Assembly (NCBI RefSeq): GCF_001625365.1
Contig: NZ_LJJF01000002.1
Location: forward strand, 682,001 to 746,000
Direction: 5' to 3'
Length of the DNA stretch: 64,000 nt
DNA from: Streptomyces sp. MJM8645
Lineage (GTDB): Bacteria; Actinomycetota; Actinomycetes; Streptomycetales; Streptomycetaceae
In this document: piece by piece, positions 54,263 through 63,748 of the stretch
How the letters are laid out: each line of letters starts with the position of its first letter
Numbering within the stretch: the first letter of the stretch is position 1
Notes under the pieces: generated by a model
What the model saw: the letters and a program-made list of their open reading frames with translations, nothing else
Told to the model about the DNA's origin: nothing
Database searches by the model: none
Program-made: the position numbers and the translations under genes

Positions 54263-57081
54263 CCGCCCAGACCGGCACCACCGTGCCCACCCCTTCGCCC
54301 GCGCCCGGCACCGCCCACCGCCCCGCGCGATGGGTCCGCACCAGGCTGCGGGCGAACCCGCTGGCCGCGCTGCTCATGGCGGCCCTGGCGTTCGTCGCCG
54401 TCTTCCTGGCGGCGGCCTTCCCCCGCATCGCGGACCGGGGCGCGGACACCGCGCTCCAGGACTTCGTCAGTCAGAAGGGCCTCAACCAGACCAGCCTGCA
54501 GACCACGTCCAAGACGCGGGACGACGACAAGGCCGCCACACTCGACCGGGTGCAGCAGCAGCTCACCGAGATGGTCGGTCGGCAGCTGACGCTGACCCAG
54601 TCGGGCCAGGCCTACGGCGCCCGCGCCCTGGGCGACCGCGGCATGGGCAATCCGGAGTACGTCCGGTTCGCGGAGAAGAGGACCGACCCGGTCCTCGGCC
54701 TGCTCTACCTGCACGACCTGGCCGCCCGGGCCACCCTCACCGACGGCACCTGGCCGACCCCCGCCGCCGCCGGCGGTCCGCTGCCGATCGTGGTCAGCAA
54801 GAAGGCCGCCGAGAGCATCCACATCAAGCTCGGTGACGTCATCGACAACGGCGCCGACGGTTCGGGCGCCAAGCGGACCACCGTGGTGGTCGGCCTCTAC
54901 CAGGTCAACGACCCCCAGGACCCGTTCTGGGAGGACCTCGGCTGCCCGGCCCGCGCCTGTCTGAGGACCGACCCCGAGCACGAGCACTGGATGACCAGCG
55001 GATTCGTCGACGGCGACAGCCTGCCCGCGATGGCCCGCTGGGGTTCGAACGCCGAGAACTTCTGGCGGCTGCCCGTCGACACCGCCTCACTGCACGCCGA
55101 CCGGTTCGACCGCACCCGCGGCATCCTCAGCTCCCTCCTGACCGGGCACGACGCCACCGCCCTGGCCGACGCGACCCGGCGTCCCGACCTGCACACCACC
55201 TCGGGCCTTCCCGGCATCCTCAGCCGGGCGGACGACCGCTACCAGGCCTCGCTGCCGCTCAGCGCGATCGGCCCGGCCGGCGTGGCGGGCGTCGCCACCG
55301 TGGTGCTGTTCCTGGCCGCCGCCCTCACCACCGACCGGCGCACCGCCGAGATCGGGCTGCTCCAGGCCCGCGGCGGCTCCCGTGCCGGGGTGCTGCGACG
55401 GCTGGTCGGCGAGGGTGCGGTCACCGTCCTGCCGGCCGCCGTGCTCGCAACGGCCCTCGCCCTGGTGCTGCTGCCCACCCCCCGGTGGGACCGCTCGGTG
55501 CTGGCAGCCCTGGCCGCGACCCTGATCGCGCTGCTGGCCTTCCCGGCCCGTGCGGCCCTGCGGCGGGCACGCCGGCGGGCGGTCGGCGGCCGACGCCGAC
55601 TGGTCGGCGAACTCGCCGTCCTGGCGGTCACCGCCGTGGCCGTGGCGGAGGTCCGACGCCGGGGCGTCGGCACCGGCGCCGGACTGGATCCGCTGCTGGT
55701 CGCCGCCCCGCTCCTGCTCGCCGTCACCGGCGGGCTGCTGCTGGCCAGGGTCGAGCCGGTGCTGGTCGGCTGGCTCGCCGCCCTCGCCGGCCGGGGCCGC
55801 GGCCTGATCGGCTTCCTCGGCCTGGCCCGCGCCGCCCGCGACAGCTCGGGCCGCCGCCGGCCCTCCGCGCTGCCACTGCTCGCCCTGGTGATCGCCGTCA
55901 CCACGACCGGCTTCGGCGCCACCGTGCTCGACACCGTCGATCACTCGCGGACCCGCGCCGCGCGCATCGCCACGGGCGGGGACATCGGCGTCTCCCTCCC
56001 GGGCTACGCCACCCTGTCCGAGTCGTTCACCAAGGCCGCCGACGCCCTGCCCGGCGTCCGGGCCTCGACCGCGGCCTGGGTCGAGCCCAACGCCCGCATC
56101 GTCGGCGCCGACCAGCGCTACACCGAGGCCTACCTGGTGATGGTGGTCGATCCGGCGGCGTACGCCGAGATCGCCCGGACCCTCGGGGTCGGCGGGTTCG
56201 ACCCGGCGAAGCTGGCCGGGGCGGCGGGCGGCCGGGACACCCCGGTGCCCGCGCTGGTCAGCCGCGACCTGGCCGAGCGCCTGGCCGCAGGGTCGTCCCA
56301 GGTGCGCACGCCCAACGGCAACGACCTGCGCCTCGCCGTCGCCGGGACCGTCGGCGCCACCCCCGCCCTGCCGGACCCGGGCAAGCCGTTCGCCGTCGTT
56401 CCCGCCGGCCCCGCCTGGGAGCGGCTGCCGGACGCCAAGCGGGTGAACGAGTGGTTCGCCGTCGGCGAGGTCGACCCCGAAGCGGTCAGGGCGGCGCTGC
56501 GGGACAACGGCGGGGTCCAGCCGACCGGCCTGGCCAAGATGATCGCGGACGACGCCGCGGCCGTCGGCAAGGCCGTCGGCGGCCTGCCCGCGGGGTACAC
56601 GGTGCACAGCAGCCGGGAGACCGCCGCCGCGCTCGGCGGCGACCCGCTGCAGCACGCCGCCGGGCGGCTGTTCTGGTACTCGGGTGCCGCCGGCGCCGGG
56701 TTCGCCCTGCTCGCCGTGCTGCTGACGCTCTTCCGGGCCGCGCCCGACCGCACGGCCGTGCTCGCCCGGCTGCGCACCATGGGCCTGCGGCCCCGCCAGG
56801 GGCTGGCGCTGATCGTCGCCGAGGCGCTGCCGCAGACCCTGGCGGCCGCCGTCGGCGGCGGGCTGGTCGCGGTGGCGGCGGTCGCCCTGCTGGGCGGCGC
56901 GTTCGATATCTCGACCCTGGTCGGCGCCAGGGTCGGGGAGCTCGTCGCCCCCGCGCTGATGCCGGTGCTGCTGCCCACCGCGGGCCTGGCCCTGCTGGTC
57001 GGCCTCGGGGTGGTGCTGGAGACGCTGGTCACCGGCCGGCGCCAGATCGCCACCGAACTGCGGGCGGGGGAACAGTCGTGA
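54259..57081 (+). CDS. FtsX-like ABC-type permease
   Basis: Encodes 940 aa. GGAGGAGAT precedes the GTG. One N-terminal helix (LAALLMAALAFVAVFLAAAFP) and a long extracytoplasmic region (with GCPARACLRTD, a possible disulfide) come first. A first helix group follows around residues 335-430 (RTAEIGLLQARGGSRAGVLR). A second large extracytoplasmic domain and a C-terminal helix group follow (RLRTMGLRPRQGLALIVAEALP). This is the double layout of FtsX/MacB-type permeases that work mechanically with an ABC ATPase. No ATPase gene is nearby, so it must use a distant one. Confidence 0.8.
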   Translation: MTAQTGTTVPTPSPAPGTAHRPARWVRTRLRANPLAALLMAALAFVAVFLAAAFPRIADRGADTALQDFVSQKGLNQTSLQTTSKTRDDDKAATLDRVQQQLTEMVGRQLTLTQSGQAYGARALGDRGMGNPEYVRFAEKRTDPVLGLLYLHDLAARATLTDGTWPTPAAAGGPLPIVVSKKAAESIHIKLGDVIDNGADGSGAKRTTVVVGLYQVNDPQDPFWEDLGCPARACLRTDPEHEHWMTSGFVDGDSLPAMARWGSNAENFWRLPVDTASLHADRFDRTRGILSSLLTGHDATALADATRRPDLHTTSGLPGILSRADDRYQASLPLSAIGPAGVAGVATVVLFLAAALTTDRRTAEIGLLQARGGSRAGVLRRLVGEGAVTVLPAAVLATALALVLLPTPRWDRSVLAALAATLIALLAFPARAALRRARRRAVGGRRRLVGELAVLAVTAVAVAEVRRRGVGTGAGLDPLLVAAPLLLAVTGGLLLARVEPVLVGWLAALAGRGRGLIGFLGLARAARDSSGRRRPSALPLLALVIAVTTTGFGATVLDTVDHSRTRAARIATGGDIGVSLPGYATLSESFTKAADALPGVRASTAAWVEPNARIVGADQRYTEAYLVMVVDPAAYAEIARTLGVGGFDPAKLAGAAGGRDTPVPALVSRDLAERLAAGSSQVRTPNGNDLRLAVAGTVGATPALPDPGKPFAVVPAGPAWERLPDAKRVNEWFAVGEVDPEAVRAALRDNGGVQPTGLAKMIADDAAAVGKAVGGLPAGYTVHSSRETAAALGGDPLQHAAGRLFWYSGAAGAGFALLAVLLTLFRAAPDRTAVLARLRTMGLRPRQGLALIVAEALPQTLAAAVGGGLVAVAAVALLGGAFDISTLVGARVGELVAPALMPVLLPTAGLALLVGLGVVLETLVTGRRQIATELRAGEQS

Positions 57082-57120
57082 CACCGCGACGGAGGCTCTC
57101 CGCGATCACCGGATGACCGG

Positions 57121-57142
57121 CCCTCGACCCCGCGGTCGAGGG
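57121..57142. terminator. bidirectional terminator
   Basis: CCCTCGACC (57121-57129) pairs with GGTCGAGGG (57134-57142) around a CCGC loop, between convergent genes. Confidence 0.6.
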
Positions 57143-57168
57143 CACGCGGTGGCGCAGCGCGCCGCGCC

Positions 57169-57708
57169 TCAGCCCTGGTCCAGCTTGGACAGGGCGTCGG
57201 TGATCAGGCGGGTGGCGAAGTCGTGGTCGTCGCCGGAGACCCGGTTGACGTGCTCCGCGAGCAGGGTGGCCGTGGCTTCCAGGGGGTTCATCTCGGCGCC
57301 GGTCCAGGGTCCGTACTGCGCGCGCCACAGGTTGGGGCTCAGACCGCTGCCCGCGGCGATCACCAGGCCGGCCATGGTGGGGATGACCTCGGGGCGGAAG
57401 GTCCTGGGCATCATGCGCATCGTGGCCACGAGGGTGGGCACCACGTGCTCGATGACGTCCTTGTCGTGCTCCTCGCAGGCCGACCGCAGCCAGTTCATGA
57501 ACAGGTAGATGAGCGTGCACGCGCCGTCCAGCAGCGCGTTGAACTCGTCGGGGCCCACGGATGCGGCGAACTCGTCGACCAGCCGCTGCTGTTCGGGGTC
57601 CGTCCCGGTCTTACCGTCGTAGACGGCCTTGAGCCGGGAGTCGATCATCATGAGCGCGGTGCTCACATCGCCGACGGCGGCGTATCGGGGGTCACAAGGC
57701 GATGACAC
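57169..57708 (-). CDS. conserved helical protein of unknown function
   Basis: Encodes 179 aa. The GTG at 57708 is chosen because AGGAGGAGTCCT precedes it closely. It has no signal peptide. It is mostly helical, with ALMMIDSRLKAVYDGKTG, EFNALLDGACTLIYLFMNWL, IEHVVPTLVATMRMMPRTF and a C-terminal FATRLITDALSKLDQG. I recognise no family and no catalytic motif. It is convergent with the permease gene and divergent from the DUF6325-like gene; the latter gap (57709-58073) holds a strong hairpin. Confidence 0.6.
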   Translation of the reverse strand: MSSPCDPRYAAVGDVSTALMMIDSRLKAVYDGKTGTDPEQQRLVDEFAASVGPDEFNALLDGACTLIYLFMNWLRSACEEHDKDVIEHVVPTLVATMRMMPRTFRPEVIPTMAGLVIAAGSGLSPNLWRAQYGPWTGAEMNPLEATATLLAEHVNRVSGDDHDFATRLITDALSKLDQG

Positions 57709-57904
57709 AGGACTCCTCCTCACACGGCCGCGGCGGGTGCGCGGCAGGTCCGGTCGCAGGGTTCTTCGGCCGGTCGGGTCACCCGCCCGACGGTACCGCT
57801 CCCCGTCGCGGCCGGGCGCCCGTTTCCGCTCCTCGCACACGCCTCGGCGGGCCGCCTGCGCTCACCCGTCCGCAGCGGCTTTCCGCAGGTCCCGGCGGTG
57901 CGGC

Positions 57905-57941
57905 GGATCGCCGGGGGCGGTGGCGCGGCCCCCGGCGATCC
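57905..57941. other. strong hairpin in divergent intergenic region
   Basis: Perfect 14-bp stem GGATCGCCGGGGGC (57905-57918) with 57928-57941, loop of 9 nt. It lies between divergent genes, where a simple terminator is not expected. It may be an operator, an attenuator or the end of a small RNA. Nothing else is recognised in 57709-58073. Confidence 0.5.
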
Positions 57942-58073
57942 GGTTCCACTCGTCAACAGCACGCCCTCAGTACGTCATCAGTACGGGTGAGCCGTCCATG
58001 CGGTCGCGGCGGCGCCGGGCTCGGCGGAGGATGAAGGCAGGGGCGGGACGCGATGCGGAAGGGGCGTGACGCC

Positions 58074-58496
58074 ATGGACGTCGGGCCGGTCGAGTACGCC
58101 GTCATGGCCTTCCCGGGCAACCGGTTCCGGGGGGCGATCCTGCCGGAGCTCAAGCGCCTGACCTCCGAGGGGATCATCCGCATCCTCGACCTCACCTTCA
58201 TCAAGAGGGACGAGCAGGGCGCGGTCCGCGTCCTCGAACTCGATGCCCTGGACAGCGACGAGGCGGCCGTGTTCGCCGAGCTGGACGGCGAGATCATGGG
58301 CCTGCTGAGCGACGAGGACCTGGCCAGCATCTGTGACGAGATCCCGGCGGGGTGCTCCGCGGCGATCATCGTCTGGGAGCACCGCTGGGCCGCGCCGCTG
58401 CTACGGGCACTCGACGACGCGGACGGGATCCTCGTCACGCGCGAGCACGTGCCGCACACCGTGGTGGCGGCCGACCTCGCCGCGATCGGACTCTGA
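58074..58496 (+). CDS. DUF6325-like small protein
   Basis: Encodes 140 aa; AAGGGG precedes the ATG. It begins VGPVEYAVMAFPGNRFRG, continues ITFIKRDEQG-like strands (here LTFIKRDEQGAVRVLELDAL) and ends with VWEHRWAAPLLRALDDADGI and then a REHVPH segment. It fits the actinobacterial family often found just upstream of SHOCT-domain proteins, probably DUF6325. The function is unknown; envelope or stress association is common in such neighbourhoods. The SHOCT gene follows 47 bp later. Confidence 0.65.
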   Translation: MDVGPVEYAVMAFPGNRFRGAILPELKRLTSEGIIRILDLTFIKRDEQGAVRVLELDALDSDEAAVFAELDGEIMGLLSDEDLASICDEIPAGCSAAIIVWEHRWAAPLLRALDDADGILVTREHVPHTVVAADLAAIGL

Positions 58497-58543
58497 AAGA
58501 TCGGACTCCCAAAGGGGAGCCGGACTCCGAGAAGGAGGCTGTC

Positions 58544-58864
58544 ATGATCGGCCGCCGTCTGTCGCGCGGCGGGCGCCCGGGGCTCATCGGCACCGCCGCC
58601 CGCACCGCCGTCATCGCCGGGACCGCCACGTCCGTGTCGAGCAGGGTCGCCGCCCGGCACCAGCAGGCCACCGCGCCACCGCCGGAGCCTCCGCCAGCGC
58701 CCGCACCCGCACCCGCACCCGCACCCGCACCTCAGGCCGCACCGGCCGCCGCGCCGAACGACCAGACGCTCGCCCAGCTCGAACGCCTCGTCGAACTGCG
58801 GCAGAGCGGGATGCTGACCGACGACGAGTTCACGGCGGCCAAGCAACGCTTCCTCACCCCGTGA
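58544..58864 (+). CDS. SHOCT-domain protein
   Basis: Encodes 106 aa; GAAGGAGGCT precedes the ATG. A short N-terminal Arg/Gly/Ala region with a weak hydrophobic segment (TAARTAVIAGTATSV) is followed by a Pro-Ala repeat linker (residues about 44-66). The C-terminal SHOCT domain reads QLERLVELRQSGMLTDDEF and then AAKQRFL. SHOCT is a short oligomerisation module found at the ends of membrane or nucleic-acid-binding proteins. It probably acts with the DUF6325-like protein upstream. Confidence 0.8.
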   Translation: MIGRRLSRGGRPGLIGTAARTAVIAGTATSVSSRVAARHQQATAPPPEPPPAPAPAPAPAPAPQAAPAAAPNDQTLAQLERLVELRQSGMLTDDEFTAAKQRFLTP

Positions 58865-58940
58865 ATCCCCTCCGCCGGGCGGCCCCCGCACGGGGGCAGG
58901 GCCCGACCGGGCCCGCGCGCCGCGCCGCCGTGGTCCACTG

Positions 58941-60167
58941 ATGGAGCCCGTGACGGCGGTGCTCGCCGAACTCGTCGAACGGCACCGCGCCGATACCGCC
59001 GGTGACGTCGCCCGCTACATCCCCGAACTCGCCCGCGCCGACCCGCACGCCTTCGGCCTCGCCATGGTCAGCGTCCAGGGCCACGCCTACCAGGCCGGTG
59101 ACGCGTCGGCCGCCTTCACCATCCAGTCGGTCTCGAAGCCGTTCGTGTACTCGCTGGCACTGTCGGAGCTGGGCCTGACGGAGGTGGCCAGGAGGGTCGG
59201 GTTCGAGCCGAGCGGGGAGCCGTTCAACGCGATCAGCCTGGAGGCGGGCACCGGGCGCCCGGCGAACCCGCTGATCAACGCCGGGGCGATCGTGACGACC
59301 GCGCTGATCGGCGGCGACGGCGAGGCCGCGTTCGAACGGATCCGCGACACCCTGTCGGGCTTCGCCGGCCGCCGGCTGACGGTCGACGAGGACGTCTACC
59401 GGTCCGAGGCCGCCACCGGGGACCGCAACCGGGCGCTGGCCTACCTCACGCTCTCCCAGGGCGTGCTGGAGCGCCCGGCCCAGCAGGCCTGCGACGTGTA
59501 CTTCCGCCAGTGCGCGATCGAGGTCACCGCCGTCGACCTGGCCGTCATGGGCGCCACCCTGGCCAACGGCGGGCGCAACCCGGTGACCGGGCGCCGCGTC
59601 GTGGACGCCGACGCGGCGGGCGCCACGCTGTCGGTCATGGCCACCTGCGGCATGTACGACCACAGCGGCGAATGGATGCTGAGGGTCGGCCTGCCGGCCA
59701 AGAGCGGTGTCGGCGGAGGGGTCTGCGCCGTGAGCCCCGGCCAGTTCGGCGTCGGCGTGTTCAGCCCCCCGCTGGACCCTCAGGGCAACAGCGTCCGCGC
59801 GAGCGCCGTCCTGCGCGAGCTGTCCGCCGAGCTGGGCCTGCACGTCCTGCGGCACACCGAGCGTGCCCGCTCACCGCTCCAGGCGGTGCGCACCGACCAC
59901 GGCGCGCACCACCTGGAGCTGCTGGGCGACCTCGGTTTCGCGGCCGCCGAGGAGATCGTCCACTGCGTCCGCCGCCTGGCCCGCGACCAGCCCCGGCCGC
60001 TGGTCACGGTCGACCTCTCCCACGTCACCGCCGTGCGCCCGATCGCCCGCAGGCTGCTGGCCGACTGCGCCGCCGGCCTCCAGGCCCGGACGACGGTGCG
60101 CTTCGTCGACCCCGCGGGCCTGGTCCGCAGGCCGTCCACAGACCGGAGCGACACCTCGGCCGAGTAA
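58941..60167 (+). CDS. glsA: glutaminase with C-terminal STAS domain
   Basis: Encodes 408 aa. Residues 1-305 are a beta-lactamase-fold glutaminase: FTIQSVSKPFVYSLAL with the catalytic Ser-x-x-Lys, NPLINAGAIV, LSQGVLERPA, and GLPAKSGVGGGVCAVSPGQF. It deaminates L-glutamine to glutamate and ammonia. Residues about 320-395 resemble a STAS domain (PLVTVDLSHVTAVRPIARRL), as in the known fused form of the family. No ribosome site is clear. It is convergent with the anion transporter. Confidence 0.9.
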   Translation: MEPVTAVLAELVERHRADTAGDVARYIPELARADPHAFGLAMVSVQGHAYQAGDASAAFTIQSVSKPFVYSLALSELGLTEVARRVGFEPSGEPFNAISLEAGTGRPANPLINAGAIVTTALIGGDGEAAFERIRDTLSGFAGRRLTVDEDVYRSEAATGDRNRALAYLTLSQGVLERPAQQACDVYFRQCAIEVTAVDLAVMGATLANGGRNPVTGRRVVDADAAGATLSVMATCGMYDHSGEWMLRVGLPAKSGVGGGVCAVSPGQFGVGVFSPPLDPQGNSVRASAVLRELSAELGLHVLRHTERARSPLQAVRTDHGAHHLELLGDLGFAAAEEIVHCVRRLARDQPRPLVTVDLSHVTAVRPIARRLLADCAAGLQARTTVRFVDPAGLVRRPSTDRSDTSAE

Positions 60168-60202
60168 CCGTCCACAAGCCCGATCACGGCGGCCGGCTCC
60201 GT

Positions 60203-62011
60203 TCACAGCGGCCAGACCAGGGGAACGACGGTCGTGGCGACGACGAGGTACCAGACCAGGACCGGCAGGCCGAGCCGCCAGTAGTCACCGAACCGGTAGC
60301 CGCCGGGGCTCATGACCATGAGGTTCGCGGCGGTGGCCACCGGCGTGAGCAGGGCCGCCGCGGCGGGGACCGCGACGCACATCAGGACGGGCAGGACGGA
60401 GACCCCGGCGTCGCGGGCGGCGTTGACGGCGATCGGGGCGACGATCAGCGCGGTCGCCATGTTGCTGATGAACTGGCCCAGTACGGCGGTGAGGACGAAC
60501 ACCGCGAGCAGCAGCAGCCGGCCGTTGCCGGAGGCCGCGGTGACGACGAGGTGGGCGACCTTCTCCGCCGCTCCGGAGGATTTCATGGCCTCGGAGAGCG
60601 GGAACATGCCTCCGACGATGACCAGGGCGGTCCAGGAGATGCCGCCGTAGGCCTGGTCGACGCGCACCACGCCCAGGGCGACCAGGAGCAGCGCCGAGAG
60701 GGTCGCGGCGACGGCCGGCGGTGTGGCGCCGGAGGCGAGCAGAGCGATCATGCCGCCGAGCACGGCGAGGGCGCGCACGGCGGCGCCCCCTGGCGGGGCG
60801 GCCTGGCCGCGGATGCCGGAGGGCTGGTCGACGGCCAGCACACCGGGGCGGGCGCCGGCACGCTCGAGTTCGTCCCACCGGCCGCGGAGCAGCAGGTGGT
60901 CGCCCGGAGCGAGCGTCAGGGGCTGGGGTCCTACGGGTCGGTCCTGGCGGTGCACGGCGAGGACGGCCAGGTCGCCGGTGCTGTCGGTCATACCGGCGAA
61001 GGCGGTCATGCCCGCGAAGGAGGAACGCGGGCTGACGACGAGTTCGAGCAGGCCCGTGTGCTGGTCCAGGAGGACGCTCGCGAGGTGGTCGTCCAGCGGC
61101 GGGGGCAGGGGTTCCAGCCGGTGGCGGTCGCTGAAACCGTCGATGGCGGCCGGGGTGCCCCGGAGGATGACGATGTCCCCGGCGGAGAGGGGCCCGGTGC
61201 CCCGTGGGTCATGGCCGTCGGCGGTCATGGCTCCGAGCACCAGCACCCCGTCCTGGGCCGTGGCGGCGAGCTGCTCGACCGACGCGCCGATCGCGTCCGA
61301 GCCCTGCGGGACCTGCCGGGCGGCCGAGTCGCGGGTCAGCGCGTAGTGGTCGATCAAGGTGCGGGCGTGCCGGCTCAGGTCGGCCGGGAGGGCGTCGGGT
61401 GTGCGGGCGGGCAGCAGGGCCCGTCCGAGGAGCGCGCAGATGGCGACGGTGCCGGCCAGCACCGGGAGTCCCACCACCGCGAACTCGAAGAACCCGAAGG
61501 GCCGGGCGCCGGCCGCTGCCGCGCTCTCGGAGACGATCACGTTGATGGGTGACCCGATGAGGAGCAGCAGCGAGCCGGCGTGTGCGGCGAAGGCCAGCGG
61601 CATCGCGAGCCTGGAGACGGGCAGACGGTGGCGGACGGCGAGCAGCACGGTCATCGGCAGCAGGGCCGCGACGGCTCCGTTGACCGTGATCAGGGCCGTG
61701 AGCAGGGCGGACGCGAGCATGGTGAGGACGAGCAGGCGGCGCTCGCCGGTGCCGGCGAGCGCCGCCAGTGCCCGGCCTGCCCAGGTCGTGACGCCCGTGG
61801 CCTGCAGGGCGGTGCTGACCACGAAGAGGGCGGCGATGAGGGCGACCACCGGATCGCCGAACCCGGCGAAGACCCGGTCGGCGGGCAGCAGCCCGACGGC
61901 CGGCAGCAGCAGGGCGGAGCCGAGCGCGACGAGCTCGACGGGCAACCGGTTCCACACGAACAGGGCGATGACCACGGCCAGCACGAGCAGGCAGAGGACG
62001 GCGTCGCTCAC
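60203..62011 (-). CDS. SLC13-type anion permease with RCK_C (TrkA-C) domains
   Basis: Encodes 602 aa. N-terminal helices carry LLLIGSPINVIVSESA, the substrate loop of the DASS/SLC13 (ArsB/NhaD-like) family. A soluble middle part (about residues 205-380) contains two TrkA-C-like modules (GDIVILRGTPAAIDGF and GDHLLLRGRWDELE). C-terminal helices include LGQFISNMATALIVAPIAVN and PVATAANLMVMSPGGY. It probably moves sulfate, dicarboxylate or a related anion. It lies 36 bp downstream of the AbgT gene, so the two may be cotranscribed. Confidence 0.85.
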   Translation of the reverse strand: MSDAVLCLLVLAVVIALFVWNRLPVELVALGSALLLPAVGLLPADRVFAGFGDPVVALIAALFVVSTALQATGVTTWAGRALAALAGTGERRLLVLTMLASALLTALITVNGAVAALLPMTVLLAVRHRLPVSRLAMPLAFAAHAGSLLLLIGSPINVIVSESAAAAGARPFGFFEFAVVGLPVLAGTVAICALLGRALLPARTPDALPADLSRHARTLIDHYALTRDSAARQVPQGSDAIGASVEQLAATAQDGVLVLGAMTADGHDPRGTGPLSAGDIVILRGTPAAIDGFSDRHRLEPLPPPLDDHLASVLLDQHTGLLELVVSPRSSFAGMTAFAGMTDSTGDLAVLAVHRQDRPVGPQPLTLAPGDHLLLRGRWDELERAGARPGVLAVDQPSGIRGQAAPPGGAAVRALAVLGGMIALLASGATPPAVAATLSALLLVALGVVRVDQAYGGISWTALVIVGGMFPLSEAMKSSGAAEKVAHLVVTAASGNGRLLLLAVFVLTAVLGQFISNMATALIVAPIAVNAARDAGVSVLPVLMCVAVPAAAALLTPVATAANLMVMSPGGYRFGDYWRLGLPVLVWYLVVATTVVPLVWPL

Positions 62012-62047
62012 CGTCTCACCCCGCTGGTGGGAGGGGCGGGCGCCGGT

Positions 62048-63748
62048 TCACTGGCTGACGGGTGCGCCCGGCCCCATCGGGATGCCGATGGCGTACCACG
62101 CGACGAAGAACAGCAGCCAGGCCACCGCCACGATGACCGTGTAGGGGGTCATCAGCGAGATGACGGTGCCGACACCCGCCTGCTTCCGGTACCTCTGGCA
62201 CTGCAGGACGATGAACGGCAGGTAGACCATCAGCGGGGTGACGACGTTCGTCGGGGAGTCGCCGACCCGGTAGGCGGCCAGCACGGTCTGCGGCGCGACG
62301 CCGAGGCGGATGAACAGGGGAACGAAGATCGGCGCGAAGATCGCCCACTTGGGGATGATCCCGGGGATGATCAGATTGATGACGTAGGTCAGCAGGATGA
62401 AGGCGATCAGGAGCCAGATCGCGCCGATGTTCGCGCTCTCCAGCTGGTCGGCGAGCTGCACGGCGACCACCGTGGCGATGTTGCTGTAATTGAAGTACGA
62501 GATGAACTGGGCGATGATCAGCAGCAGGAAGATCAGGCCGCCGAGCCCGGCGAAGGTCTTGGTGATCGCGTCCATCGCGGCGGCGCTGCCGCGCAGGGTC
62601 TTCGCGCCCGCGCCGAAGGCCAGGCCCATCACCAGGAACGCGATCATGATGATGACGATCAGGCCGTCCATGAACGGCGAGTCCTCGAACAGGCTCCCCG
62701 TCTCCGGGTTGCGCAGCGGCGCGCCGGGGATGAACGCGAGCAGCGTGACGGCCACCACGAGCGCGATCAGCGAGAGGCCGGCGTAGCGCAGCCCCCGGGC
62801 CTCCGCCGCCGCGTCGACGGAGGGCTCCTCGCCGTCCGCGACGGCGTCGGTGTCCTGCGGCTGCCAAGGGCCCAGGCGGGGTTCGATGATGCGTTCGGTG
62901 ATGAAGGTGATGACGATGGTGAGGAACAGGGTGGAGCCGATCGCGAAGTAGTAGTTCGCGGTCAGGTTGAGGGACTGGCCGGGGTTGACGAGCCTGATCG
63001 CCTGGTTGGTGATCTCCGTCATGATGCCGTCGATCGGGGCGATGAGCAGGTTGACGCTGAAGGCCGCGCTGACCCCGCCGAAGGCCGCGGCGATCCCGGC
63101 GAGCGGGTGGCGCCCGGCGCTGATGAAGGCGACCGCTCCCAGCGGGATGAGGACGAGGTATCCGGCGTCGGAGGCGATGCTGGACAGGATGCCGGCGAAG
63201 ACGATGATCGCGGTGAGGGTCTCCGGTGGCGAGATCCTGACCAGGCGTCGGATCAGGGCCGCGATCAGTCCGGCCTCCTCCGCGAGCCCGACGCCGACCA
63301 TGATGACGAGGATGACCGCGACGACGCCGAAGTCGTTGAAGTTGTGCGCCGCGGAGGTGAACAGGAACCGGACGCCGTCGCCGGACAGCAGGCTCTCGAC
63401 CTTCGTCGTCTCGATGACGGTCTCGTAGCGGTGGGTGTACGCCGACTCCGGCGGCAGGTGGGTGCCCGGGTACTCGGTGCCGCCCTCGTGGACCTGCGTG
63501 GCCGGGTAGGGAACGGACTTGACCGTCTCGCTGGTGACGTGGACGTCGAACGCGGACAGGATCGCCGAGAGCACGATCACCAGGACGCACAGCAGCAGGA
63601 AGATGATGGCCGGGTGCGGGACCTTGTTCCCGATCTTCTCGATGGCGTCCAGGACGCGCCCCGACCCGCCGCCGGACTTTCCGTTCCCGGAGGCGGTGGC
63701 GCTCTTGTCCTGCGGGCCGTCGGCCTGGGCGTGGGCGAGGGCGTTCAC
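62048..63748 (-). CDS. abgT-like: AbgT-family transporter
   Basis: Encodes 566 aa from a GTG that overlaps the peptidase stop. A Gly/Ser/Lys-rich N-terminus precedes LDAIEKIGNKVPHPAIIFLL, typical of the family. Later features are SIASDAGYLVLIPLGA, NLLIAPIDGIMTEI, YFNYSNIATVVAVQLAD and GDSPTNVVTPLMVYLPF. Known members take up p-aminobenzoyl-glutamate or export sulfonamides. Coupling to an M17 peptidase suggests uptake and cleavage of a peptide-like substrate, or folate breakdown products. Confidence 0.9.
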   Translation of the reverse strand: MNALAHAQADGPQDKSATASGNGKSGGGSGRVLDAIEKIGNKVPHPAIIFLLLCVLVIVLSAILSAFDVHVTSETVKSVPYPATQVHEGGTEYPGTHLPPESAYTHRYETVIETTKVESLLSGDGVRFLFTSAAHNFNDFGVVAVILVIMVGVGLAEEAGLIAALIRRLVRISPPETLTAIIVFAGILSSIASDAGYLVLIPLGAVAFISAGRHPLAGIAAAFGGVSAAFSVNLLIAPIDGIMTEITNQAIRLVNPGQSLNLTANYYFAIGSTLFLTIVITFITERIIEPRLGPWQPQDTDAVADGEEPSVDAAAEARGLRYAGLSLIALVVAVTLLAFIPGAPLRNPETGSLFEDSPFMDGLIVIIMIAFLVMGLAFGAGAKTLRGSAAAMDAITKTFAGLGGLIFLLLIIAQFISYFNYSNIATVVAVQLADQLESANIGAIWLLIAFILLTYVINLIIPGIIPKWAIFAPIFVPLFIRLGVAPQTVLAAYRVGDSPTNVVTPLMVYLPFIVLQCQRYRKQAGVGTVISLMTPYTVIVAVAWLLFFVAWYAIGIPMGPGAPVSQ

